Positions 1 through 6,837 of a stretch of DNA of 18,553 nt are shown here, in pieces; the stretch's first letter is position 1; each line of letters starts with the position of its first letter. The stretch is from Bacteroidales bacterium (lineage in GTDB: Bacteria; Bacteroidota; Bacteroidia; Bacteroidales; UBA4181). Below the pieces are notes generated by a model, which was given only the letters and a program-made list of their open reading frames with translations, searched no databases and was not told the origin of the DNA. The translations under genes were made by a program, and so were the position numbers. The stretch is from positions 1 to 18,553 of the forward strand of contig JAITTD010000106.1 of NCBI GenBank assembly GCA_031287245.1. The letters run 5' to 3'.

Positions 1-1
1 G

Positions 2-514
2 GGGCTTACGCATTTTTTCTATCAAGAACTGACAGACGCCGTCCATTTCGTTGTAGAGGATGGAATTTTAATCATCACCTCGAGGATTAGCCAATATAAG
101 ATCTTATATGGCATTAAAAAAGTCTATCCTGATAATACTTCAAAAGTGTTGCTGCGTAATGAATTTTATTTTATTTATAGATGCATTCCCAAAGACAATC
201 AGTTTTTTAATATGCTCTTTGCAGTGCAGCAAGGAGACAACAAAGGATTATACGATTACCATACGAATACTATCCACTGGGGGGTGACCACCAGAAAACT
301 CAGAGCATACAAACAAGGCTTCACCATGGTAGATACGAGACGAATAGTGAAAAGTCGGTTGTTTCCTTCATATTTGGAATTTCCGCTCAACATTACCGCT
401 TCTGAAACCAATGTGAGAATACTGCAACCATTGACAGATCTGGAAAAAATTGCTTTCGGTTATTTGCCTGTGTGTTTTGTAGGGGATAAACACAGAAGAA
501 AAATAGCCGTTTAA
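2..514 (+). CDS. Unrecognised protein, 5' end outside the window
   Basis: An open frame enters from the left edge and ends at the TAA at 512-514, giving 170 visible residues. A GTG at 146 could serve as a start, but the frame stays open upstream of it with similar composition (residues such as THFFYQELTDAVHF), so I read this as the C-terminal part of a longer protein. The sequence is rich in aromatic and charged residues, with no signal peptide or membrane segment in the visible part. It ends in a basic tail (KHRRKIAV). I do not recognise a family and no catalytic motif stands out. The 283 bases after it hold no convincing gene. The coding status is fairly likely from the uninterrupted length; the function is unknown. 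Confidence 0.5.
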   Translation, partial: GLTHFFYQELTDAVHFVVEDGILIITSRISQYKILYGIKKVYPDNTSKVLLRNEFYFIYRCIPKDNQFFNMLFAVQQGDNKGLYDYHTNTIHWGVTTRKLRAYKQGFTMVDTRRIVKSRLFPSYLEFPLNITASETNVRILQPLTDLEKIAFGYLPVCFVGDKHRRKIAV

Positions 515-608
515 AATGACAGGATGATGATTTAACATTGTGCTTCATGAATGCTGCAAAGATTTGGTATGACCTGAGTAAATCATTCGGAATGCGGCGA
601 AAACAGCG

Positions 609-668
609 GTCCCTTGTCAAGGGACACCCTCGCCGAGGCCTCGGTGCTATTTTCCCTTGTCAAGGGAC
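609..668. repeat. Compound palindromic module in the gap before the rhamnosidase gene
   Basis: The motif GTCCCTTGTCAAGGGAC at 609-625 is an inverted repeat with 8-base arms around one central T. Sixteen of its bases (610-625) recur exactly at 653-668. Between the two lies a perfect 12-base palindrome, CCGAGGCCTCGG, at 633-644. So two direct copies of a hairpin flank a third palindrome. The rest of the 515-797 gap holds only a promoter-like site near its right end. The module could be an intergenic repeat of the REP or MITE type, or a terminator region for the left-edge gene, but no T-run follows the hairpins. Confidence 0.6.
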
Positions 669-742
669 GCAAAAATTTTCAGAGAAAGTGATTCGGTGTA
701 ACAAGCGAATTTTGAATGCGTTGATTCTGCCCCCAAATAAAT

Positions 743-773
743 TTTGGATACTCAACATTTTCCTCTACATTTG
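743..773 (+). promoter_or_regulatory. Promoter-like site for the GH78 gene
   Basis: TTTG at 743-746 and TACATTTG at 766-773 are separated by 19 bases. This fits the Bacteroidota -33/-7 consensus TTTG and TAnnTTTG. Transcription would begin near 780, leaving a leader of about 18 bases before the ATG at 798. Confidence 0.55.
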
Positions 774-797
774 TCCGTTGAAATCATTTGAATCATC

Positions 798-3566
798 ATG
801 AATCTGAAATCGGTAGTTTTTGCCATTGCCGCCTGCATTGTTGGCGGCTGTACGCCATCTTTGTCTGTGGACAAATTGAGTTGCGAGTATTTAACCAATC
901 CGTTGGGGGTGGATGTGGAGCATCCTCGTTTTTCGTGGATAATAGATGCTGCCGGTGAGCGCGGCGTTTATCAGCAGGCTTACCGCGTGGTGGTGAGCGA
1001 CAAGGCGGACGAGTTGCGTAGCAAAACAGGTAATCACTGGGATTCCGGCTGGACGGATTCGGATCATTCCACCCATGTGGAGTATGCAGGGCAACCGCTT
1101 GTCGGAAATCATGCCTATTACTGGCAGGTCGGCGTGAAGGTGAATGGCAGCGAGATATGGAGCAAGCCTGCCTGTTTCCGTACCGGATTGCTGCGGCAAG
1201 ACGAGTGGAAGGCGCAATGGGTGAGCACGAAAGAAAAAATCATGCAGAACAGTCCTTTGTTCCGCACCACTTTCAGCATCAACAAAAAAGTGAAGGAAGC
1301 ATACATCTATTCTACAGCAGCAGGCATTTACGAATTGTACCTGAACGGGCAAAAAGTGGGCGAGGATGTGCTGAACCCTTCCGTGAGCGATTATCGCAGA
1401 ACGGTGTTGTATTCTGCTTATGATGTCACAGCGCTGTTGCAGACCGGCACTAACGCCTTTGGCGTGATGCTTGGCAACGGCGCCTACAATATGCAAAAAG
1501 AAAAGGGACGCTATTGTTGGGACGGCACACAGTTGGGAAATCCCTGTTTTGCCTTGCAAATGTACGTAACATATAAAGACGGCAGTAACGAACTGTTCAC
1601 TTCCGGCGAAGGGTGGAAATACACCGCCGGTCCTGTCTGCTTTAACAACATTTATGGTGGCGAAGATTACGATGCCCGGAAGGAAATAGACGGTTGGGCA
1701 ACTGCCGACCTGGATGACAGCGGCTGGAAAGAGGCTGCCGTAGTACCCAGCCCGGGCGGTAAGATAAAATGGCAATCCATTCCCATCAGAATTACGGAAA
1801 CTTTGACCCCTGTTGCTTCCACACGACCTTCCGAAAAGACCTATTTGTTTGACCTTGGGCAAAACATAGCCGGTTGGTGGCGCATCACAGTGAAGGGCGC
1901 TGCGGGACAAACACTACGCATCAGAGGCACTGAAACGCTGAACAACAACCGGTTTCCAAAGAATTTGGAGGAAGGCGATACATTCAACGACATGCATGAC
2001 TATCACAGGAATGTATGGACAGATTTTTCGCTGAAAGGCAGTGAAGAGGAAGTGTTTGAGCCGCGTTTTTTCTACACCGGCTTCCGTTATGTCGAAGTGG
2101 CTGTGAGCGATAGTGTCGCGCTTGCCTCGCTGAAAGTGGAAGGGCGGGTAGTGCGCTCGAATGTGGAAGATAACGGCGAATTTACCTCGTCCAACGAACT
2201 GCTCAACGAAATTCACAAAATCGGTGTGTGGGCGCAAAAGGGCAATTTGGTCGGCTATCCCACCGATTGTCCGCATCGCGAAAAAGGCGCTTACAATGGC
2301 GACGGACAAGTGGAGGCTGAAGCGTCCATGCACGATTTCCAAATGGCATCGTTCTACACCAAATGGCTCAACGATATGCGCGACTCACAAGAACCTGACG
2401 GGCGAATACCCAACACTTCACCCCCTATTGTAGGCGGCATGGGCGGCGGCATCGGATGGGGAAGCGCCTATGTGCTGATACCCTGGTGGATGTACAACTA
2501 TTACGGCGACACGCAGATGCTCAAAGAGCATTATCCCACCATGAAAAGGTACATTGCCTATCTGAAAAACAAAGCGCGTACCGACACCAAACCGGAACAG
2601 CCTTATATCATCAACTATTTTGAGGATTTTTGGTACTCTTTGGGCGAATGGTGCTCGCCGGGCAGAGGCGATTGCCCGAACCATGACGTGGTGAATACGT
2701 TTTATTACTACTATGACACACAGTTGATGTCGCAAATTGCCACCCAACTCGGTTATCCCGACGATGCAAAACAGTATGCCCTGTTGTGCGACACCATCCA
2801 ACAAGCCTTCAACAAACAATTTCTTCGGAAGGAAACCGCTCTTTACGGATTGGATTCAACCTTTCAAACCTACCAGTTGGTTGCCCTGGCAGGCGATTTG
2901 GTGCCCGACTCCTGTAAGGAACGTGTGATGCAGACCATTGTTGACGATATTCACCAACGCAACAATCACCTGAACACAGGCATGATTGGCACAAAGTTCT
3001 TGTGGGGACAACTCACCGAGGCCGGACATGCGGACTTGGCATACGCTGTGGCAACGCAGGAAACTTACCCCGGTTACGGCTACTGGATTCGCAACAACAG
3101 CACCACCTTGCTGGAAGACTGGCAGGGCGGCGCTTCGCACAACCATCAAATGTTCGGCTCGGTGACGGAATTTTTCTATAAATATTTGGCAGGCATACAA
3201 TCGCCGATGGAAGGGAGAACAACGCCCGGCTACAAGCATATCCACCTGCAACCCTACATGCCCGACGGTCTTCGCTCAGCGAAAGCCTCGTTGAACACGG
3301 TATCCGGAAAAATCGTTGCAGGTTGGGAACGGCAGGGAGAGCAGTACGCCTGTCATGTCGGCATTCCGGCAAACACCACCGCTACTCTGGTGCTGCCCAT
3401 CGGCGGTTTGCAGCAGTTGAAAGTGACGGAAAGCGGTAAGACCGTATGGGAAAATTCCACTTATGTGAGTGGCAGCAAAGGCATTCGCGATGGCAGCATT
3501 TCCGGTGACAAACTGACTGTTTCGCTCGAATCGGGAGATTATCGATTTGTTATCACAAACCGATGA
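798..3566 (+). CDS. GH78 alpha-L-rhamnosidase, predicted lipoprotein
   Basis: This 922-residue enzyme would release terminal alpha-L-rhamnose from plant or microbial glycans. The N-terminus is a lipoprotein signal with lipobox VGGC, so Cys18 would be lipidated. After it come an N-terminal beta domain (about 25-130), beta-sandwich regions (about 150-450), an (alpha/alpha)6 catalytic barrel (about 455-795) and a C-terminal beta domain (about 800-920), the usual GH78 order. The signature DCPHREKGAYNGDGQ starts at residue 490, with Glu495 in the place of the family's general acid. Glu773 in STTLLEDW, followed by SHNH, fits the catalytic base. The motif is a variant of the more familiar DCPQRDERLGW form. 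The ATG follows a promoter-like site by about 25 bases. A 28-base repeat begins five bases after the stop. The product is likely exported to the periplasm or cell surface. The exact substrate is unknown. Confidence 0.93.
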   Translation: MNLKSVVFAIAACIVGGCTPSLSVDKLSCEYLTNPLGVDVEHPRFSWIIDAAGERGVYQQAYRVVVSDKADELRSKTGNHWDSGWTDSDHSTHVEYAGQPLVGNHAYYWQVGVKVNGSEIWSKPACFRTGLLRQDEWKAQWVSTKEKIMQNSPLFRTTFSINKKVKEAYIYSTAAGIYELYLNGQKVGEDVLNPSVSDYRRTVLYSAYDVTALLQTGTNAFGVMLGNGAYNMQKEKGRYCWDGTQLGNPCFALQMYVTYKDGSNELFTSGEGWKYTAGPVCFNNIYGGEDYDARKEIDGWATADLDDSGWKEAAVVPSPGGKIKWQSIPIRITETLTPVASTRPSEKTYLFDLGQNIAGWWRITVKGAAGQTLRIRGTETLNNNRFPKNLEEGDTFNDMHDYHRNVWTDFSLKGSEEEVFEPRFFYTGFRYVEVAVSDSVALASLKVEGRVVRSNVEDNGEFTSSNELLNEIHKIGVWAQKGNLVGYPTDCPHREKGAYNGDGQVEAEASMHDFQMASFYTKWLNDMRDSQEPDGRIPNTSPPIVGGMGGGIGWGSAYVLIPWWMYNYYGDTQMLKEHYPTMKRYIAYLKNKARTDTKPEQPYIINYFEDFWYSLGEWCSPGRGDCPNHDVVNTFYYYYDTQLMSQIATQLGYPDDAKQYALLCDTIQQAFNKQFLRKETALYGLDSTFQTYQLVALAGDLVPDSCKERVMQTIVDDIHQRNNHLNTGMIGTKFLWGQLTEAGHADLAYAVATQETYPGYGYWIRNNSTTLLEDWQGGASHNHQMFGSVTEFFYKYLAGIQSPMEGRTTPGYKHIHLQPYMPDGLRSAKASLNTVSGKIVAGWERQGEQYACHVGIPANTTATLVLPIGGLQQLKVTESGKTVWENSTYVSGSKGIRDGSISGDKLTVSLESGDYRFVITNR

Positions 3567-3571
3567 ATCTC

Positions 3572-3599
3572 AATTACGAATTAAAAATTACGAATTACG
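3572..3599 (+). repeat. 28-base dispersed repeat, copy 1
   Basis: The element is two direct copies of AATTACGAATT separated by AAA and followed by ACG. An exact 28-base copy in reverse complement lies at 15391-15418. It starts five bases after the GH78 stop codon. A 10-base inverted repeat links 3585-3594 (AAATTACGAA) to 3619-3628 (TTCGTAATTT), which overlaps the stop codon of the convergent receptor gene. The region between the two convergent stops therefore could fold into a hairpin on either transcript. Confidence 0.85.
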
Positions 3600-3626
3600 T
3601 GTCCCTAACAGGTACTTTTTCGTAAT

Positions 3627-6023
3627 TTAAAATTTAACATTCAAGCCCACAACGATTTGCATTCCTGTTCTGTCCAAAAAGCCATATTCGGTATCGGTTG
3701 CGTTCAGTATGTTGTTGACAGACAGGAACAGTTGGTTGCTTTCTTGAAAATGATAGGCTATTTTGCCATTCATCAGCAGTTTGGCGTGAATAGGGAAAGT
3801 TTGGTCGGAAAGTCGGTCGGAAAATTCATGCCGGCTGTAAGTATAACCGCTGGAAAACAATGAAAAGTGTTTGATAAACCGCCAATTGACTTCGTAGCCG
3901 CCATAAAAAGAAGGAGTTGATTTGGAAGTGGTATTCACATAATTGGGAGAGATATCGTCGTTCGTCACCAAAAAATAACCGTTGCCTTTGTCGTATTTCA
4001 TGGGCGGTTTTGGCAAACCAAGAGCGATAGCGACCATATATGGATACACATCAGCACCCAGTAAATCTCCCATCTGTTTCATCGTAGCCGGATTGATATT
4101 ATGGTTTTGGGTAGTCGTTTGCTGTAAGGTACCCCACAAACGGAAACTCAATCCATCCACTACGATTCCCAATCCTGCTGTCCCGCCTGTTTGCATCTGT
4201 TTTTCAGGAATATTCTGAAAATTGTAATATAATTTGGCGTAACTCACGGTCGGCATTTTGCCTGCCAAAACTGCTGCCGCGTCTAAATCGGTAAAATCTA
4301 TCCAGGCGCCAAATTCTTTCATAACAGGCGCATTGTATCCGCTTACCTGCGAATGGAACAGTTCCAAAGTCACCAGAATGTGTTTGCCTATTTTTTGGCG
4401 ATATCCTGCTTCCACCATGTCAGCCACCACTAATTTCAGTTTCTTGTCTCCTTCCATGTACACATCGGTCCATCGTGTGTTTGTCGGATTGGTTTTCATG
4501 GCTACAGAAGAATCGAAATTCATGTCGAGCATAAACGGACTGCGGTTAGCCCGCGAATAGACGGCGCGAAGAATGCTGTTTTCGCTGAATTTATAACTAC
4601 CCACCAATTGCCACGTGAGATACGGTTTGGTGGGAATTTTGTTGTTTTCAAGCCGTATGCCGGCAATCAAGCGTAATTTTTCGGTCGCCTGATAATCCAG
4701 ATGAATGTTGGGCGACCAGGAGTATAATGTCTGCGTTCCTTTATAAAAGGATCCGGCGGGATTTTCTTTCAGGGAATTATATACCGCAGCCAATCCTGCA
4801 TTGAACATTAAATTGTTCCAGTGTTTCTTGTATTCTACATTCAGGTTCGTGGTAGATCTGCCTGCACTCATACCGGGCAAGCCTTTCACTATATCGTCCC
4901 TCCCCCACGCATGATCGAGGTGGATATCGAAATCGTAAATTTTGGTTTGCAGGTTGAAAAATTGAGAGTTGCTGACACGTTCCGTATGGGCAAAAAAGAA
5001 TATTTCCATGCCGGTGATGATAGCGCTGGATTTTTGAAGCCCTGCCGTCAAATCGAACCGGATATTGTCGTTGAGCCGGTATGAAACAAGTCCGGTAGCG
5101 CCCATCGCTTTAATGGCTTTTTTGGGGTTACTGAACATTTTTTTTGGGTCTGACCCGTAAACCGCTACAGAATCAACCGGATGGTAGCCCACAGGGTTGG
5201 TGTAGAAATAAATATCCGACTGTGTTCTGTCCCTGTCCGTAACATTGGCTGCTATTCTGAATTTTAACCGTTCGCTGGAATTGACAAATACCGACAGGTT
5301 TTGACTTCCCATGCTTCCTATTCCGTCGTAAGGGGTGTGCAGCAATATTCCGTTGGAAGAATTTGCCTCGATGGAGACTTTCTCAGGCGATGATTTTTTG
5401 GTGATAATGTTAATAACACCTGTCACAGCATTGGCGCCATACAAAACGCTGGCAGCGCCGCGAATCACTTCAATCCGTTCAATATCCCTGATTCCGATGG
5501 GGAGCGCCTCCCAAAATGTCCCTCCTGTGATGCAGGAATATACAATACGCCCGTCTATCATCACCAGTGTCAGCGTGTTTTCGGAAAAAAGACTTTGCTG
5601 ACCGTCAATGGAATTGCTGCCGCGAATTTTCACATCGTAGTTGCCGTTGGATTTCTCGCGCACAATCACCCCCGGCATCAAACGCAACATTTCGGGAATG
5701 GACATGACGCCTGCGCGTTCTATATCTTCCGCCGTGAGCACCGAGGTGGAAAGCGGCGTATCAAAATAATTCTCTTCGTGCTTCGACGCAATGGAAACGC
5801 CTTTGTTGAAGGTTCTATTGTACAAATCGTCGATGGAAACGCCAACGATTGCTGCCATTTTTACGATGTCTTCCAACGAATAAGCCGTCAATTCATCGAA
5901 ACTCAACGACAAGATATTATCCTGCGTCAGTTCTTCAACCGGTTTGACTTGCGCCATGACGAATCCCGTGTTCAATAACATGAGAAACCCCATCAAAAAA
6001 CTCCTTATCCGCTGCTGTATCAT
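3627..6023 (-). CDS. TonB-dependent outer-membrane receptor (not SusC type)
   Basis: This 798-residue protein should be an outer-membrane transporter powered by TonB. A signal peptide ends near residue 24 (FVMA before Gln25). A plug domain spans about 82-210, with the usual segments TAEDIERAGVMSIPEMLRLMPGV, VKIRGS and DIERIEVIRGAASVLYGANAVTGVINIITKK. The rest is beta-barrel and ends in Phe, as outer-membrane barrels commonly do. The region between the signal and the plug (about 35-70, SLSFDELTAYSLEDI) is not a carboxypeptidase-like CTLDR domain, and the length is below the roughly 1000 residues of SusC proteins. No SusD gene is adjacent. The substrate could be an iron chelate, cobalamin or another small ligand. 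It converges on the GH78 gene with a 60-base gap, and has a promoter-like site upstream. Confidence 0.92.
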   Translation of the reverse strand: MIQQRIRSFLMGFLMLLNTGFVMAQVKPVEELTQDNILSLSFDELTAYSLEDIVKMAAIVGVSIDDLYNRTFNKGVSIASKHEENYFDTPLSTSVLTAEDIERAGVMSIPEMLRLMPGVIVREKSNGNYDVKIRGSNSIDGQQSLFSENTLTLVMIDGRIVYSCITGGTFWEALPIGIRDIERIEVIRGAASVLYGANAVTGVINIITKKSSPEKVSIEANSSNGILLHTPYDGIGSMGSQNLSVFVNSSERLKFRIAANVTDRDRTQSDIYFYTNPVGYHPVDSVAVYGSDPKKMFSNPKKAIKAMGATGLVSYRLNDNIRFDLTAGLQKSSAIITGMEIFFFAHTERVSNSQFFNLQTKIYDFDIHLDHAWGRDDIVKGLPGMSAGRSTTNLNVEYKKHWNNLMFNAGLAAVYNSLKENPAGSFYKGTQTLYSWSPNIHLDYQATEKLRLIAGIRLENNKIPTKPYLTWQLVGSYKFSENSILRAVYSRANRSPFMLDMNFDSSVAMKTNPTNTRWTDVYMEGDKKLKLVVADMVEAGYRQKIGKHILVTLELFHSQVSGYNAPVMKEFGAWIDFTDLDAAAVLAGKMPTVSYAKLYYNFQNIPEKQMQTGGTAGLGIVVDGLSFRLWGTLQQTTTQNHNINPATMKQMGDLLGADVYPYMVAIALGLPKPPMKYDKGNGYFLVTNDDISPNYVNTTSKSTPSFYGGYEVNWRFIKHFSLFSSGYTYSRHEFSDRLSDQTFPIHAKLLMNGKIAYHFQESNQLFLSVNNILNATDTEYGFLDRTGMQIVVGLNVKF

Positions 6024-6033
6024 AAAACAAGGG

Positions 6034-6049
6034 TTTAAAAATTTTTAAA
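6034..6049. repeat. A/T palindrome in the receptor leader
   Basis: TTTAAAAATTTTTAAA is a perfect 16-base palindrome about 10 bases upstream of the receptor start codon, inside the predicted leader. It could be an operator or a weak hairpin, but A/T-rich DNA gives such palindromes easily by chance. Confidence 0.3.
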
Positions 6050-6058
6050 AATTCGGGA

Positions 6059-6090
6059 CAAAATTGCACTTTTTTTCATCCAATTGCAAA
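6059..6090 (-). promoter_or_regulatory. Promoter-like site for the TonB-dependent receptor
   Basis: On the minus strand TTTG (6087-6090) is followed after 20 bases by CAATTTTG (6059-6066), a 7-of-8 match to the -7 consensus TAnnTTTG. Its placement about 36 bases upstream of the receptor ATG suits a separate promoter, distinct from the toxin-antitoxin pair just upstream. Confidence 0.4.
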
Positions 6091-6113
6091 CTTTCTTGAA
6101 AAAGTTATTTTTA

Positions 6114-6500
6114 TTACAACTCCCATGGATTTACAATATTTAGATTGTCAATGTTTTTAAAATCCACAACATTTCTTGTCAGCAACACAAAACGATGAAC
6201 TAAACAAGTTGCCGCGATGATTGCATCCGGCAGTTTTATTTTGTGTTTTCGACAAATTTCTATGGTTTTTTCTACAACATCTTCGTCCAATTGATATACA
6301 ACCGAGTAATTGGCGAAATCTTCCAAAATCTTTTCTGTCGAAGATGCTGCTTTGAAACGCAAGACTTCTATTTTTGAAATTACCGAGATATTGGAAAGTT
6401 TATCTACAACTTTTGCAACAAATTTCATTCCCGAAGGTGTAATTTTGTTGTCCAAAAAACCAATGATTACATTGGAGTCTAATAGATATTCCGTTCCCAT
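6114..6500 (-). CDS. PIN-domain ribonuclease toxin (VapC-like)
   Basis: This 128-residue single-domain protein fits the PIN nuclease fold, which usually acts as an RNA-cleaving toxin. Acidic metal-binding residues appear in the expected order: Asp8 in LLDSNVIIG, Glu45 in SKIEVLR, Asp92 in LPDAIIAAT, and the C-terminal TRNVVDF segment with Asp113. The length is typical of VapC proteins. Its ATG lies inside the 3' end of the upstream antitoxin gene, with a 22-base overlap, which suggests translational coupling. The target RNA is unknown. The spacing to the receptor gene downstream is 90 bases and that gene seems to have its own promoter. Confidence 0.85.
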   Translation of the reverse strand: MGTEYLLDSNVIIGFLDNKITPSGMKFVAKVVDKLSNISVISKIEVLRFKAASSTEKILEDFANYSVVYQLDEDVVEKTIEICRKHKIKLPDAIIAATCLVHRFVLLTRNVVDFKNIDNLNIVNPWEL

Positions 6501-6709
6501 TCGCTACGCATTTCTTTCAGTTGATTTTGCATGCTTTCATACTCTACATCGGTAAGTTTCAAACAACCTGCAAAACGTGTCGAAAGTTTTTCCTTTTTCA
6601 AAAGCGCCACCTTTTCACGTTTTACAATACGTATTGCTTTCAGATTGACAAGCCCCTGCAAAATGCTTTCTGCATAATCATTTTTTATTTCAATAAGTGC
6701 TGTGTTCAT
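6479..6709 (-). CDS. Putative antitoxin partner of the PIN toxin
   Basis: This 76-residue acidic/basic protein lies directly upstream of the PIN toxin and overlaps it, the normal antitoxin-toxin order. The frame opens earlier (to 6775), but I chose the ATG at 6709: the upstream stretch codes a lysine-rich, low-complexity extension, and a TATTTTTG promoter element at 6728-6735 would start transcription after it. The N-terminal part (NTALIEIKNDYAESILQGLVNLKAIRIV) is probably the dimerising or DNA-binding part. The C-terminal part (LSTRFAGCLKLTDVEYESMQNQLKEMRSEWERNIY) is likely the segment that wraps the toxin. It resembles small antitoxin-like proteins I recall beside PIN genes in Bacteroidota, but it lacks a clear AbrB or RHH signature. 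It probably represses its own operon. Confidence 0.7.
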   Translation of the reverse strand: MNTALIEIKNDYAESILQGLVNLKAIRIVKREKVALLKKEKLSTRFAGCLKLTDVEYESMQNQLKEMRSEWERNIY

Positions 6710-6727
6710 ACGTTTTTTAATTTTGCA

Positions 6728-6735
6728 CAAAAATA
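6728..6735 (-). promoter_or_regulatory. -7 element candidate for the toxin-antitoxin operon
   Basis: TATTTTTG on the minus strand fits TAnnTTTG and lies about 19 bases upstream of the chosen antitoxin ATG. I see no TTG at the -33 position, so the site is less convincing than the others in this window. Confidence 0.33.
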
Positions 6736-6776
6736 CTACTTTTATTTTATATTTCTTCATTTTTTCGTTTTGCACG

Positions 6777-6808
6777 TTTGTAAATATCCGAATTTTTATC
6801 TACTTTTG
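6777..6808 (+). promoter_or_regulatory. Promoter-like site for the GH63-like gene
   Basis: TTTG at 6777-6780 and TACTTTTG at 6801-6808 are 20 bases apart, a full match to the Bacteroidota pattern. The predicted transcript starts near 6815, giving a short leader before the ATG at 6838. The site points away from the toxin-antitoxin operon. Confidence 0.6.
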
Positions 6809-6837
6809 CCGTTTTTAAAGAATTTAAATTTTTATTC

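Noticed and set aside
538..801. An 87-codon open frame on the plus strand before the GH78 gene
   Set aside because: It starts with TTG, runs through the palindromic module and the promoter-like site, and has no family-like features. Its translation is dominated by the repeat.
891..1910. A 339-codon open frame on the minus strand inside the GH78 gene
   Set aside because: It lies opposite a clear GH78 coding frame, has Cys/His-rich shadow composition and no recognisable motif.
3627..6023. A SusC-type glycan importer
   Set aside because: It lacks the N-terminal carboxypeptidase-like domain, is too short for SusC, and has no adjacent SusD gene.
6034..6049. An intrinsic terminator for the toxin-antitoxin operon
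   Set aside because: The stem is entirely A/T, so it would be weak, and it lies past the receptor promoter, within the leader.
6710..6775. A longer antitoxin starting at 6775
   Set aside because: The added residues are a lysine-rich extension, and the likely -7 promoter element at 6728-6735 falls inside it.
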